A DNA stretch of 64,000 nt from Sutcliffiella horikoshii (GTDB lineage: Bacteria > Bacillota > Bacilli > Bacillales > Bacillaceae_I). The stretch's first letter is position 1. Every line of letters starts with the position of its first letter. The position numbers and the translations under genes are program-made. Location: NCBI RefSeq assembly GCF_008180725.1, contig NZ_VTEV01000004.1, positions 1 to 64,000 on the forward strand, written 5' to 3'. This document shows positions 1 to 7,409 of the stretch, piece after piece. The notes under the pieces are model-generated. The model saw nothing but the letters and a program-made list of their open reading frames with translations. It made no database searches and was not told the DNA's origin.

Positions 1-267
1 TGGCAAACTGCCTTTACTTCGTCAAAATTGGAATACCTGATTAGTAAAGCTATTGAAAAAGGCATCAAAATCACAACACGAACAGAAGCCATGAAGCATT
101 TCGGTAACGTGTATGAGTTAGGCGATCCGGAAGGCGGCACTATTTATCGTGAAGGATGGTTTCTTGACCAACCTTACATTGTTGTAAATAAGTTTGGTAA
201 GGTAATCGCTACTGACAATACAGATAAGCAAATCGCTACGCATTTAAAAGATTACTTTAACTACTAA
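1..267 (+). CDS. C-terminal part of a phage tail-associated protein (partial)
   Basis: The frame is open from the first base of the window, so the 5' end lies outside; an internal TTG at 28 is not needed as a start. The 88 visible residues contain EYLISKAIEKGIKITT followed by FGNVYELGD. From memory this resembles the C-terminal tail of polysaccharide-deacetylase-like proteins that end Bacillus phage tail modules, where a similar EYL...G(I/V)...FGN..(D/E)(V/L)GD string occurs. No catalytic residue is visible in this portion, so the function is inferred. It precedes two small phage-type genes and lies upstream of a second tail gene at 2273, which is an odd order for a simple tail module. Confidence 0.45.
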   Translation, partial: WQTAFTSSKLEYLISKAIEKGIKITTRTEAMKHFGNVYELGDPEGGTIYREGWFLDQPYIVVNKFGKVIATDNTDKQIATHLKDYFNY

Positions 268-387
268 TGAACTTTTGGAAACTACTGCGTATTAATGTGT
301 ATTAATAAACATTTATATACATTAGTGTAAACAACCAAGCACTCCCTGCATAAACTTCTAACATAACCAAGAAAGGGAGTGCTGTTG

Positions 388-552
388 GTGGAAGAAATAA
401 AACTGTTAAAGTCACTTGATTTGGATGTTTGTGAGTTAGTGAATATTTTAATAGAGCATTACGAAGGTAAAAATGATTGCTCCGAGACAACCGAAGATGA
501 AAGGTTGCTAATCAAAAAGAAGCTAAAAGTATTGTATTATGGATGCCAATAG
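388..552 (+). CDS. small acidic phage protein, 54 aa, unknown
   Basis: This short gene starts at GTG (TTG at 385 is an alternative), with AAAGGGAG about seven bases upstream, and ends at TAG. The product begins MEEIKLLKSLDLD, is rich in Glu, Leu and Lys and looks fully helical, with no membrane segment or signal peptide. I recognise no family. A good ribosome site and a tight fit between neighbouring phage genes support it as real. It probably shares a transcript with the ribbon-helix-helix gene that follows, since a single terminator lies after that gene. Confidence 0.5.
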   Translation: MEEIKLLKSLDLDVCELVNILIEHYEGKNDCSETTEDERLLIKKKLKVLYYGCQ

Positions 553-583
553 TTGACAATTACTCTTAAGGGGTGATGTCGAT

Positions 584-760
584 TTGGCGAAGGAGCGAGT
601 TAATATTACAGTTGATAAAGATAAGTTGGACGAATTTTATCGACTGGCAACAAAGAAAGGTATCAAGTTTTCCACATGGGTTAATGCGAAATTGGATGAA
701 TTTTTGGAAGAAGAGCAAATGATCGAAGAATACCGTATGAAGAAGCGCTCAGAAAAATGA
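584..760 (+). CDS. small ribbon-helix-helix-like protein, 58 aa
   Basis: The start is TTG with AAGGGGTGAT upstream. The product starts MAKERVNITVDKDKLDEFYRLA and continues with a helix containing KFSTWVNAKLDEFLEEE. A short beta strand (RVNITVD) followed by two helices is the plan of Arc/MetJ-type ribbon-helix-helix DNA-binding proteins, so a role as a small phage repressor or antitoxin-like DNA binder is inferred. Its stop codon lies inside an intrinsic terminator hairpin, which closes this rightward mini-operon. No toxin partner is visible next to it. Confidence 0.5.
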   Translation: MAKERVNITVDKDKLDEFYRLATKKGIKFSTWVNAKLDEFLEEEQMIEEYRMKKRSEK

Positions 761-772
761 GTGCTTTTTTCT
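744..772 (+). terminator. intrinsic terminator after the RHH gene
   Basis: AGCGCTCA and TGAGTGCT form a stem (one G-T pair) around a short A-rich loop, followed by a run of T. The stop codon of the preceding gene lies in the 3' arm. Confidence 0.75.
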
Positions 773-892
773 TGCACAAAATTACTGCACAGTTTTATTT
801 ACAGTTGTATAAAGGTGGTTAGAAATCCTTATATATCAACACTTTTGTCAACTTGGGACTAGTGGATACTACTGTGCAATAAATCAAATCAA

Positions 893-931
893 AAAGAAAG
901 CCACCTAGATTAATCTCTAAGTGGCTTTTTG
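893..931. terminator. bidirectional terminator downstream of the XRE gene
   Basis: AAAGCCACCT and AAGTGGCTTT pair around a 12-base loop, with A-rich and T-rich flanks on the two sides. It overlaps the end of the leftward XRE gene. The 760-893 spacer upstream has no gene; it carries an inverted pair, TGCACAG near 786 and CTGTGCA near 874. Confidence 0.65.
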
Positions 932-1122
932 AATTCCAAAATTTCGTGTAGATCACAATCTAATTCGGTGCAGATTAAGTTTAAATTTTCAACCGGCAAT
1001 GATCTTGATGTATTCAAGCACATCTCACTAATGGTTGGCTGCCTGATACCGGTTCTTCTTGACAACTCACGTTGAGAAATCCCTTTTTCTTTCAGTAATT
1101 CATCCAGTTTAATGATGATCAT
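910..1122 (-). CDS. XRE-family (Cro/C1-type) helix-turn-helix repressor, 70 aa
   Basis: The start is the ATG preceded by AAAGGAGGGATATT; a longer frame exists but lacks this site. The product, beginning MIIIKLDELLKEKGISQ, is one HTH domain: LDELLKEKG, SQRELSRRTGIRQPTISEM as the helix-turn-helix, and a C-terminal helix ending in CDLHEILEF. It resembles short Cro/C1 regulators (HTH_26 type). It is divergent from the recombinase gene at 1243, and the 120-bp gap contains inverted copies of a GATACGAATAT-type repeat. It is therefore probably the repressor that sets recombinase expression and its own. This is an inference from layout; the family call is firm. Confidence 0.85.
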   Translation of the reverse strand: MIIIKLDELLKEKGISQRELSRRTGIRQPTISEMCLNTSRSLPVENLNLICTELDCDLHEILEFKKPLRD

Positions 1123-1142
1123 AATATCCCTCCTTTTAAAGT

Positions 1143-1226
1143 GATACGAATATAGTAGCAATTTCCTATTGATTCGTAAATAGTATCATAGTAGTATATG
1201 TATATAACGACTACGATATTCGTATC
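1143..1226. promoter_or_regulatory. divergent operator region between repressor and recombinase
   Basis: GATACGAATATAGTAG at 1143-1158 and CTACGATATTCGTATC at 1211-1226 are inverted copies, 15 of 16 positions matching. Each sits next to the ribosome site of one of the two divergent genes. A third, weaker site (GATTCGTAAATAGTATC, 1171-1187) lies between them, and ATAGTAG recurs at 1188. This is the geometry of phage repressor operators acting on both genes. Confidence 0.65.
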
Positions 1227-1242
1227 AAAAGGAGGAAATTTA

Positions 1243-2232
1243 ATGAACACTGCTGGAGAAATGCTCATATCACAAGTTGCTTCTTATATTTCGGAACAGG
1301 TCCCTATTCATGTTGATAAAACCAAAAACGAATTATCTACTATTCTTACAAACTATCACGTCACAAAAGTGGAAAATGATGAAATCCACCCAGACCTCAC
1401 AGAGAAGATCCAACTGTTCTTATCCACTAAGAAGCTTGAAGGACTAGCTTCCAGTACCTTAACCGGCTATGCTTTAGAGTTACGCATATTTGCAGAGAAA
1501 GTGAAGAAACGTGCAGAGAATATTTCTTCTGCAGACATACGGGTGTTCCTTGGCGGATACAGTCACTTAAAGATGAGCACTGTGGGGAAAAAGCTAACTA
1601 CACTTAAAAGCTTCTTCAGTTGGTTAGCCGGAGAAGAAATTATCCAAAGAGATCCCACAGCCAAACTAAAGACCCCTAAAGTCGAAAAGCGTATGTCAAA
1701 AGCACTGACCATTTCTGAATTGGAACGGATGAGAATAGCCTGTAAAACAGTTAGGCAAAGAGCGTTTCTGGAAATACTGTATGCGACCGGCTGCCGTCTT
1801 GCAGAAATCCACTCTTTGAACAAAGCGGATATTAATTTACAGTCCATGAGCTCAAGAGTTGTGGGTAAGGGGAACAAAGAAAGAGAAGTATATTTGTCTG
1901 ATCGTGCGCTAATCCATTTGGACATGTACCTGAAAAGTAGAGATGATGAATGTGAAGCGTTAATGGTAACAGAACGCAGGCCATATCGGAGACTTTCCAA
2001 ACGAGGCATACAGTGTGAAATTAAGAAGATTGCGAATGCTGCCGGACTTAAAAAGAAGGTAAGCCCACACGTCATGCGTCACACCTTTGCAACCCTTACT
2101 TTAAATAATGGTGCTGAGATAGCAGCTGTGCAGGAACTCTTAGGCCATAGCTCTCCAGAAACAACGATTAGATACGCACAGATAACAGAAGAGCGAAAAA
2201 GACAACAGCATAAGAGATTTTTAGTGCAATAG
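1243..2232 (+). CDS. tyrosine recombinase / phage integrase (XerC/D-like), 329 aa
   Basis: This is a site-specific recombinase of the tyrosine family. The start ATG follows AAAAGGAGGAAATTTA; an upstream GTA-frame extension is rejected. Residues about 75-155 form the core-binding (SAM-like) domain. The catalytic domain shows the usual set: Arg in ATGCRLAEI, Lys in VGKGNKEREV, HVMRHTF with His and Arg, GHSSPETT with His, and Tyr in TIRYAQI. The set appears complete, so an active enzyme is likely. It lies between tail genes rather than beside the comGA junction, with its own repressor and a terminator on its stop codon, so it may be a self-contained cassette. Whether it integrates this prophage or acts on another site cannot be told from here. 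Confidence 0.88.
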   Translation: MNTAGEMLISQVASYISEQVPIHVDKTKNELSTILTNYHVTKVENDEIHPDLTEKIQLFLSTKKLEGLASSTLTGYALELRIFAEKVKKRAENISSADIRVFLGGYSHLKMSTVGKKLTTLKSFFSWLAGEEIIQRDPTAKLKTPKVEKRMSKALTISELERMRIACKTVRQRAFLEILYATGCRLAEIHSLNKADINLQSMSSRVVGKGNKEREVYLSDRALIHLDMYLKSRDDECEALMVTERRPYRRLSKRGIQCEIKKIANAAGLKKKVSPHVMRHTFATLTLNNGAEIAAVQELLGHSSPETTIRYAQITEERKRQQHKRFLVQ

Positions 2233-2256
2233 AGCCTTTGAGGCTCTTTTTTTATT
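2231..2256 (+). terminator. intrinsic terminator at the recombinase stop codon
   Basis: AGAGCC TTTGA GGCTCT followed by seven T residues; the recombinase TAG is immediately upstream or within the 5' arm. Confidence 0.8.
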
Positions 2257-2272
2257 GGAAGGATGTGATTAT

Positions 2273-4930
2273 ATGTTACCGATTACGTTAAATGATACAA
2301 CTGAAAATTTAATTAACATCAAAGGTTTAAACAGAAAAAGAAAAGTTAATGGTGAAAAAACCATAAAGTTTTCAGTTATCCCTAATGAATATAATGAACA
2401 TGCTTTTGTTTTAGTAGAACCAGAAGCAATCTTTAAGTTTAAAGGCGAAGAATATGTAATTAAATCAGTAAACGAACGAAATTATGGTCTTTCTACAATC
2501 AAGCATGTGGATGCCGTCCACAAGTTTTTTGATGACCTTATTAATATACAGCAGCATGATTTGCATAATGGATCCATGACATTTGACGCAGCATTAACCT
2601 TCGTATTTGAAGATACAGGATATTCATTCATAGTCCTAGACTCCTTTCTTGCTCAACCCTTTGAAAACTTCGGAAGAGATAACCGTTTAGCATTATTTGA
2701 AACAGTTTTACAGCGTTATGGAGCAGAATTTTACATTACGGGGAACACAGTATATTTGAAGCGCGAAATCGGTGTTAAAACGGATTTTCAATACCGTTAT
2801 GGTATGAACATTAAATCTATAGATAAACAGATCAGCACGAAGAATATAAATAGTTGGATAAGAGGTTATGGGGGTAAGCCTGATGACGATGGAAACTATC
2901 CAATCGAAGAAGTGTATATATCACCTAATTATGACAATATCGGGGATAAAGAAGCGAAAGCATATTACAACGAAAACATCACAACTGTGGATGGCATGCA
3001 AAGCAAGTTGCAACAATTGCTGGTAGACGAACCTCAGCTCAGTTTAAAGGTGGATATTGTCCAAATACCTGGTTACACCCACAACATAGCTAATGAAGGT
3101 GACTACGGTTACATCATCTATGAACCTATGAAAGATTTAATAATCGAGGCTCGCGTGGTCGAATTAGATGAACTTTTTAAAGAGGTTGACGGTGAATGGG
3201 TGGTTGATAAAACCAATGTTACGTTAGCTAATCCTAGAAGAAAAACAACTGACCGCATCACACGTCTTGAGCAAACGTCTAAAAGCTATCAGGACTTATT
3301 AGACGGTATTGGTACCCTTCCTATTAGCGTGTTAGATCAGGCGGTTAGAAGGGCAACAGAAATGCTTCTAGGCTCTGCTACGGAACTAGAGTACACAGAG
3401 AATGGCTTAGTGGCCAGGTCGAAAATAAACCCTGACCATCTTGTGTTAGTATCTTCAGCCGGTGTAGGTGTCAGTGTGGATAATGGTCAGACATTCCGAG
3501 AAGCCATTACAGGTGAAGGTATCGTGGCAGATCTCATTGTAGTAGGTACGATGCTCTTTGACCGTATTAAGGGCGGTACGTTGACCTTGGGCGGTCCTGA
3601 TAATGGTAACGGTAGAATGCTAGTGTTGAATGAAAACGGAGAAGTAAATGCCGATGTGGACGGAAATAACGCAGCCTATGAAAATCTATACGCATCGAAG
3701 TTTGAATCCCCTACTGTGGTGAATTATAGTGCAAAAAACTTTACTTTTTATGTGTCAGACAAGAAATTAACACAATATACAGGAGCAATTGATCCGAATG
3801 ATGACAATGATGGGACAAGTTGGTCGGAGCCACTGGCAACAATAAACGAGGCATTAAGAAGAATACCTCTATACTACGATGGCTCCGCGAAAATATGGTT
3901 GAACTCCGGCGGCACTCATTATGGAGATGTCGTATTAAGGGGCTTTGTAGGTAGAGGTAGAATTGAAATTGATGGTCAAAATCGAACAGGGACGAAAATT
4001 GTTGGAAACATTTCAGCAGGAAGCAACCTACTTAATTTAGATTTTCACGATTTCACGATTAATGGTCGGTCAGGTAGTTACGCAGTTGTTTCTTCTTATC
4101 AAAATAGTTATGCTAATTTCCACAAAATCAACCTTCATGGCAATAGCTCAGATAGAGGATTTGACTTTTTGCAAAGTGGTTACGGTCAAGTGTCAGAATG
4201 TGATGTGCAAAGTGTAAGTCAAGGTATTCTAGGACGTTACGGAGCTACGGTATGGGCTAGGGATAATACAGGTGTATGTACAAGTCAAGGAATATATGCT
4301 TATGGCGGATATGTAGTAGGGCATGGAACGGCTCCCGAAGGAAATACTGTGAACCAATCTGAAAATGCAGGAGGTAAGATTTTTGCAACATTCGACTATC
4401 CTTATACAGAACCACCACCACCTCCGCCAGAACCGGAAACTACGAGCACATGGAACAGCACCGGAACTTATAAAGGAGACTCTTGGCGTGATAATTTTGG
4501 GGGTCAATGGTTTACAGACGGATATGGTGAGGATGCAGTAGTACAAGGTTATTACGGTGGGTTTGGTATTTACAGAGGTCTATGGTTCTTTGGTTCATCA
4601 CCTTCTACGGCAGTAACAGGAAAGACAATAAAATCCATGCGGTTATATGCTCACCGAAAAAATAGTGGTGGGAGTGGTGGCTCTGTGACTTGTTATTTCA
4701 AGCCGCATACCTACACCGGCCGGCCCGGGAGCGTTCCATCTTTTCAATCACCTAGTACGCAGGCGGCATTTAAGTGGAATGAAGCCAAGTGGATTACCAT
4801 TCCATCTAGTTTTTATGCAGGGTTCGAGAGTGGCAGTTATAAAGGTATAGGGATTTATATCAACTCTACAAGCGAAGCAAACTACGCCAAGTTCTTTGTA
4901 GACGCAAAATTAGAAATCACTTACGAGTAA
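2273..4930 (+). CDS. prophage tail endopeptidase/tail-tip protein with beta-helix and C-terminal binding domains, 885 aa
   Basis: ATG preceded by GGAAGGATGTGATT. The first roughly 350 residues resemble the Tal/prophage endopeptidase-tail family, the tail-tip hub of siphoviruses. About residues 400-470 contain the GTMLFDRIKGGTLTLGG stretch common after this domain. About 490-700 read like a right-handed parallel beta-helix (GGTHYGDVVLRGF, then Asn- and Ser-rich short strands), which usually binds or cuts surface glycans. A run of prolines and glutamates near residue 712 links to a final beta-rich domain of about 160 residues, probably receptor binding. It heads a rightward operon with the small genes, holin and amidase that follow. 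The function is inferred from architecture; I see no certain catalytic residues. Confidence 0.75.
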   Translation: MLPITLNDTTENLINIKGLNRKRKVNGEKTIKFSVIPNEYNEHAFVLVEPEAIFKFKGEEYVIKSVNERNYGLSTIKHVDAVHKFFDDLINIQQHDLHNGSMTFDAALTFVFEDTGYSFIVLDSFLAQPFENFGRDNRLALFETVLQRYGAEFYITGNTVYLKREIGVKTDFQYRYGMNIKSIDKQISTKNINSWIRGYGGKPDDDGNYPIEEVYISPNYDNIGDKEAKAYYNENITTVDGMQSKLQQLLVDEPQLSLKVDIVQIPGYTHNIANEGDYGYIIYEPMKDLIIEARVVELDELFKEVDGEWVVDKTNVTLANPRRKTTDRITRLEQTSKSYQDLLDGIGTLPISVLDQAVRRATEMLLGSATELEYTENGLVARSKINPDHLVLVSSAGVGVSVDNGQTFREAITGEGIVADLIVVGTMLFDRIKGGTLTLGGPDNGNGRMLVLNENGEVNADVDGNNAAYENLYASKFESPTVVNYSAKNFTFYVSDKKLTQYTGAIDPNDDNDGTSWSEPLATINEALRRIPLYYDGSAKIWLNSGGTHYGDVVLRGFVGRGRIEIDGQNRTGTKIVGNISAGSNLLNLDFHDFTINGRSGSYAVVSSYQNSYANFHKINLHGNSSDRGFDFLQSGYGQVSECDVQSVSQGILGRYGATVWARDNTGVCTSQGIYAYGGYVVGHGTAPEGNTVNQSENAGGKIFATFDYPYTEPPPPPPEPETTSTWNSTGTYKGDSWRDNFGGQWFTDGYGEDAVVQGYYGGFGIYRGLWFFGSSPSTAVTGKTIKSMRLYAHRKNSGGSGGSVTCYFKPHTYTGRPGSVPSFQSPSTQAAFKWNEAKWITIPSSFYAGFESGSYKGIGIYINSTSEANYAKFFVDAKLEITYE

Positions 4931-4942
4931 GGAGGTGATGAG

Positions 4943-5242
4943 TTGAAGTTAGTTTTGTACAATAACGAAAATAAGGTTTTAGATGTCTACAAGAATATAA
5001 GTAAAGTAGAAGCAGGGACAGATGAAGTTACTTGGAATGATGGAGCTGTAAAAGGGATTAAGGCAAATTTTATCGTTCTGCCGGATGAGGTTGAAATAGG
5101 CGAGACAATAGACCAGAGCATAATCGATTTGGATGAAAAAACGAAGTTACAAAAGAAGAATCTCATTCAAGAGAATGAAGAGTTGAAAGGCCGCGTAAAA
5201 AGCCTGGAAGAAACAGTTTTAACGCTAATGGATTGGGTGTGA
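4943..5242 (+). CDS. small phage tail-region protein with C-terminal coiled coil, 99 aa
   Basis: TTG start with a perfect AAGGAGGTGATGAG site. The N-terminal 60 residues look beta-rich (MKLVLYNNENKVLDVYKN); the last 35 (KKNLIQENEELKGRVKSLEE) form a clear heptad coiled coil. Genes of this size and plan lie between the tail fibre and XkdX genes in many Bacillus prophages, and the position matches. A structural or chaperone-like role in the tail tip is inferred; the family has no known activity. Confidence 0.7.
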   Translation: MKLVLYNNENKVLDVYKNISKVEAGTDEVTWNDGAVKGIKANFIVLPDEVEIGETIDQSIIDLDEKTKLQKKNLIQENEELKGRVKSLEETVLTLMDWV

Positions 5243-5246
5243 GGTT

Positions 5247-5378
5247 ATGTACGATTTCCTTTTAAGGATGTGGAAGGAAAAAAGGGTAGATGAAGAACGG
5301 TTGCAGAGTTACGTTGTCAAAGGTTTTATCACGCAAGAAGAATATGATCAAATAACCGCAACACCTCAGGAGGTATAA
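5247..5378 (+). CDS. XkdX-family phage protein, 43 aa
   Basis: ATG four bases after the previous stop, in an operon. The product MYDFLLRMWKEKRVDEERLQ followed by YVVKGFITQEEYDQI is the typical XkdX pattern: aromatic N-terminus, a basic helix, then a G(F/L)IT..EY.(E/Q)I motif. XkdX proteins are encoded just upstream of the holin in PBSX-like and many other Bacillus prophages; their role is unknown. The last codons overlap the AGGAGG site of the holin gene, so translation is probably coupled. Confidence 0.85.
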   Translation: MYDFLLRMWKEKRVDEERLQSYVVKGFITQEEYDQITATPQEV

Positions 5379-5382
5379 AAGG

Positions 5383-5790
5383 ATGTGGATTAATATAGAG
5401 AACTTACAAGTGGTACAAGCGTATTTGTTCGGGGGAGTAAAGTTTCTGGATTTTCTAGCTTTGTTAATGTTAATCGATATCGTGACGGGTATTTTTAAGG
5501 CCATCAAACAAAAACGATTACGCAGCAGGAATGCACTATTTGGATACGCCAGAAAGATGCTGGTGTTTGGGGTTATAATCGTAGCAAACGTACTTGACAA
5601 TATACTGGGGTTAAATGGGGCGGTGGCATATGCTACGGTTCTTTTTTATATTGCCAATGAAGGGTTGAGCATTCTGGAGAATCTTGCACAGATTGGAGTA
5701 AAAGTTCCTACGGTGATTACGGATAAATTGCATGTCATTAATAAAGACGAGGAGGAAAAGAAAAATGGCGAAGAAAAAAATATACTTTGA
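5383..5790 (+). CDS. phage holin (holin 4 / TcdE-like family), 135 aa
   Basis: The product carries two or three hydrophobic segments (about residues 17-38, 57-75 and 82-100) with KAIKQKRLRSR between the first and second, and an acidic/basic tail ending in KDEEEKKNGEEK. The pattern DFLALLMLIDIVTGIFKAI is typical of the phage_holin_4 family, which forms membrane lesions that release the endolysin. The start ATG is preceded by AGGAGGTATAAAAGG. The 3' end overlaps the amidase gene by 26 bases, the usual holin-endolysin pairing. Confidence 0.88.
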   Translation: MWINIENLQVVQAYLFGGVKFLDFLALLMLIDIVTGIFKAIKQKRLRSRNALFGYARKMLVFGVIIVANVLDNILGLNGAVAYATVLFYIANEGLSILENLAQIGVKVPTVITDKLHVINKDEEEKKNGEEKNIL

Positions 5791-6460
5791 TTTAGGTCAT
5801 GGCGGTACAGATCCAGGCGCTATCGGGAATGGTTTGCATGAGAAAGATGTTGTCTTAGCAATTGGTAGATACATTGATTCACTAATGGGTGAATACGAAA
5901 ATGTAGAACACAAGTTTAGCAGATTATCAGATAAGTCCTTAACACTCTCCCAACGCACTGACGAAGCGAACAAATGGGGAGCTGATGTTTTGGTATCCGT
6001 CCACATCAATGCTGGTGGTGGTAAAGGATTTGAATCCTTTATCTACAACGGTAATTATTACGGTGTGGATGAAGCTGCTAACGTATCTTTGCAAAATGTT
6101 GTACACAAACGTATCATGAACAGATGCCAGTTCTTCGCAGATCGTGGAAAAAAGCGTGCTAACTTCCATATGGTAAGAGAATCTAAAATGCTGGCCGTAT
6201 TAACCGAATGTGGGTTTATTGACAACAGTGGAGATGCAGCGAACTTAAAGAAACAAACGCACCTTAAAACCATTGCAGCAGGTCATGTGGAGGGTGTAGC
6301 TGAATTTCTTGGATTAAAGAAGAAGGTGGTAGCCAAACCTAAACCGTCTGGAAAACTATATAAGGTGCAAGTTGGTGCTTATGCCGACAAAACAAATGCG
6401 GAAAAGATGGCTGATCGTTTAAAGAAAGATGGATATTCGACATATATTGTTGAAGAATAA
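5765..6460 (+). CDS. N-acetylmuramoyl-L-alanine amidase (Amidase_3) with SPOR domain, endolysin, 231 aa
   Basis: The ATG at 5765, preceded by GAGGAGGAAAAGAAAA, gives MAKKKIYFDLGHGG; the longer frame into the holin gene is rejected. Residues 1-175 are an Amidase_3 domain: zinc ligands are the His of LGHGGTDPGA, a Glu in NGLHEKD and the His of SVHINAGGG, and the catalytic Glu is in LTECGFID. A linker rich in Lys and Pro leads to a C-terminal SPOR domain (KLYKVQVGAYADKTNAEKMA), which binds glycan strands lacking stem peptides. The enzyme cuts the amide bond between MurNAc and L-Ala at lysis. It has no signal peptide, as expected for export through the adjacent holin. Confidence 0.93.
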   Translation: MAKKKIYFDLGHGGTDPGAIGNGLHEKDVVLAIGRYIDSLMGEYENVEHKFSRLSDKSLTLSQRTDEANKWGADVLVSVHINAGGGKGFESFIYNGNYYGVDEAANVSLQNVVHKRIMNRCQFFADRGKKRANFHMVRESKMLAVLTECGFIDNSGDAANLKKQTHLKTIAAGHVEGVAEFLGLKKKVVAKPKPSGKLYKVQVGAYADKTNAEKMADRLKKDGYSTYIVEE

Positions 6461-6539
6461 GATAAAATACCAATTCTAGGAAGGTATTCCGGTCATAGGT
6501 ATAGAAATAAGCATAATACCTATTCAAGGAGTGATTCTT

Positions 6540-6734
6540 ATGATGTATTTATTAGCGATTTTGTTACCACCAGTGGCAGTTTTATTTGCCGGGAAACCTT
6601 TTCAAGCATTGATCAACCTTTTGTTGACTCTATGCTTATGGATTCCAGGAGCAATTCATGCTATTTTGGTGGTTAATGAGAAAAAAGCTGATAAACGTAT
6701 GAAGAAGCAAGTTAAAATGATGAAAGAAGCATAA
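6540..6734 (+). CDS. YqaE/Pmp3-family small membrane protein, 64 aa
   Basis: The ATG at 6540 follows AAGGAGTGATTCTT. The protein has two hydrophobic segments, LLAILLPPVAVLFAG and LINLLLTLCLWIPGAIHAIL, with a basic tail (KKADKRMKKQVKMMK). The L(P)P(V)xV, GxxxQxxxNxxLT...PG.IHA pattern is that of the Pmp3/UPF0057 family, small membrane proteins linked to membrane potential and stress in other organisms. Such genes are often carried as extra cargo after the lysis genes of Bacillus prophages. A terminator follows directly. Confidence 0.85.
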   Translation: MMYLLAILLPPVAVLFAGKPFQALINLLLTLCLWIPGAIHAILVVNEKKADKRMKKQVKMMKEA

Positions 6735-6770
6735 AAAAAGAGCCTCCGAATGTGGGGGCTTTTTTGTTTT
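6733..6770. terminator. terminator between convergent prophage operons
   Basis: AGCCTCC GAAT GTGGGGGCT followed by TTTTTT. It separates the rightward late operon from the leftward FtsK/replication-relaxation block. Confidence 0.75.
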
Positions 6771-6773
6771 TAA

Positions 6774-7409
6774 CTAATAAATATCTCTCTTTGTCAATAC
6801 CTCCATATCCAACCCCTTCCCCAACTGCAGCAACTTCTCTTTTCTGCTCTCTATATCCGTATAAAAGATAATCTTTGGTCGATGAAACGATTTAGTGAAA
6901 TTCGGCAAAATTTGATGATACAGTCGAATCTTGTCTTCATTTGTTTTCATCTTGGCGGTGCGATCTACCTCCAAGAAGTGCCACTGTCCGTTTATCGTAA
7001 ATCTGGCATCCGGTCTAACCGACTTTACCTTCTTGAACATAATTCCATTTTGAATCTCTGTTACCTCCACATCAATATGACGTTCTACTTCCCAATCATC
7101 CGGCTGGTTGTAATAGATGAAAATGTCATTTCTCATAATTGCATGTGGAACTTGCAAGGTGAATTTCGGTTCCTTCTTATTACTCCGTATAACCTTCCTC
7201 CCTAAAGAATTAAGCCAATAGATATTCTCTTCCATCCTCTTGACGTGTAAATATTCTTTCATGTTGTGCAGGACCCTTGAAGCATTACGCTTGCTAGAGA
7301 GTCCATGAAGCTCCTGTAATTGACTTCGTGTAGCAAACTCCATTTTATCTAAACTTAACAAGATCTGTTCCTCTCGTATCATTTTCTTCTGCATATTCGA
7401 CAACATCAT
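6774..7409 (-). CDS. replication-relaxation family protein (Replic_Relax), about 200 aa
   Basis: The protein has an N-terminal winged-helix-like segment (DKMEFATRSQLQELHGLSS) and a conserved C-terminal region with NDIFIYYNQ, VRPDARFTINGQWHFLEVDR and IIFYTDIESR, the profile of the Replic_Relax family found on plasmids, integrative elements and phages. The PDA...FLEVDR motif is nuclease-like. It overlaps the 3' end of the FtsK-like gene. The longest frame starts at 7409, but the better ribosome site (GAGAGG) precedes a TTG at 7361 that would leave a 17-base overlap. It probably acts with the ATPase on phage DNA; the exact role is unknown. Confidence 0.75.
   Translation of the reverse strand: MMLSNMQKKMIREEQILLSLDKMEFATRSQLQELHGLSSKRNASRVLHNMKEYLHVKRMEENIYWLNSLGRKVIRSNKKEPKFTLQVPHAIMRNDIFIYYNQPDDWEVERHIDVEVTEIQNGIMFKKVKSVRPDARFTINGQWHFLEVDRTAKMKTNEDKIRLYHQILPNFTKSFHRPKIIFYTDIESRKEKLLQLGKGLDMEVLTKRDIY

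Noticed and set aside
1563-2075. 170-codon frame antisense to the recombinase
   Set aside because: Shadow of a real gene; composition and lack of ribosome site do not support it.
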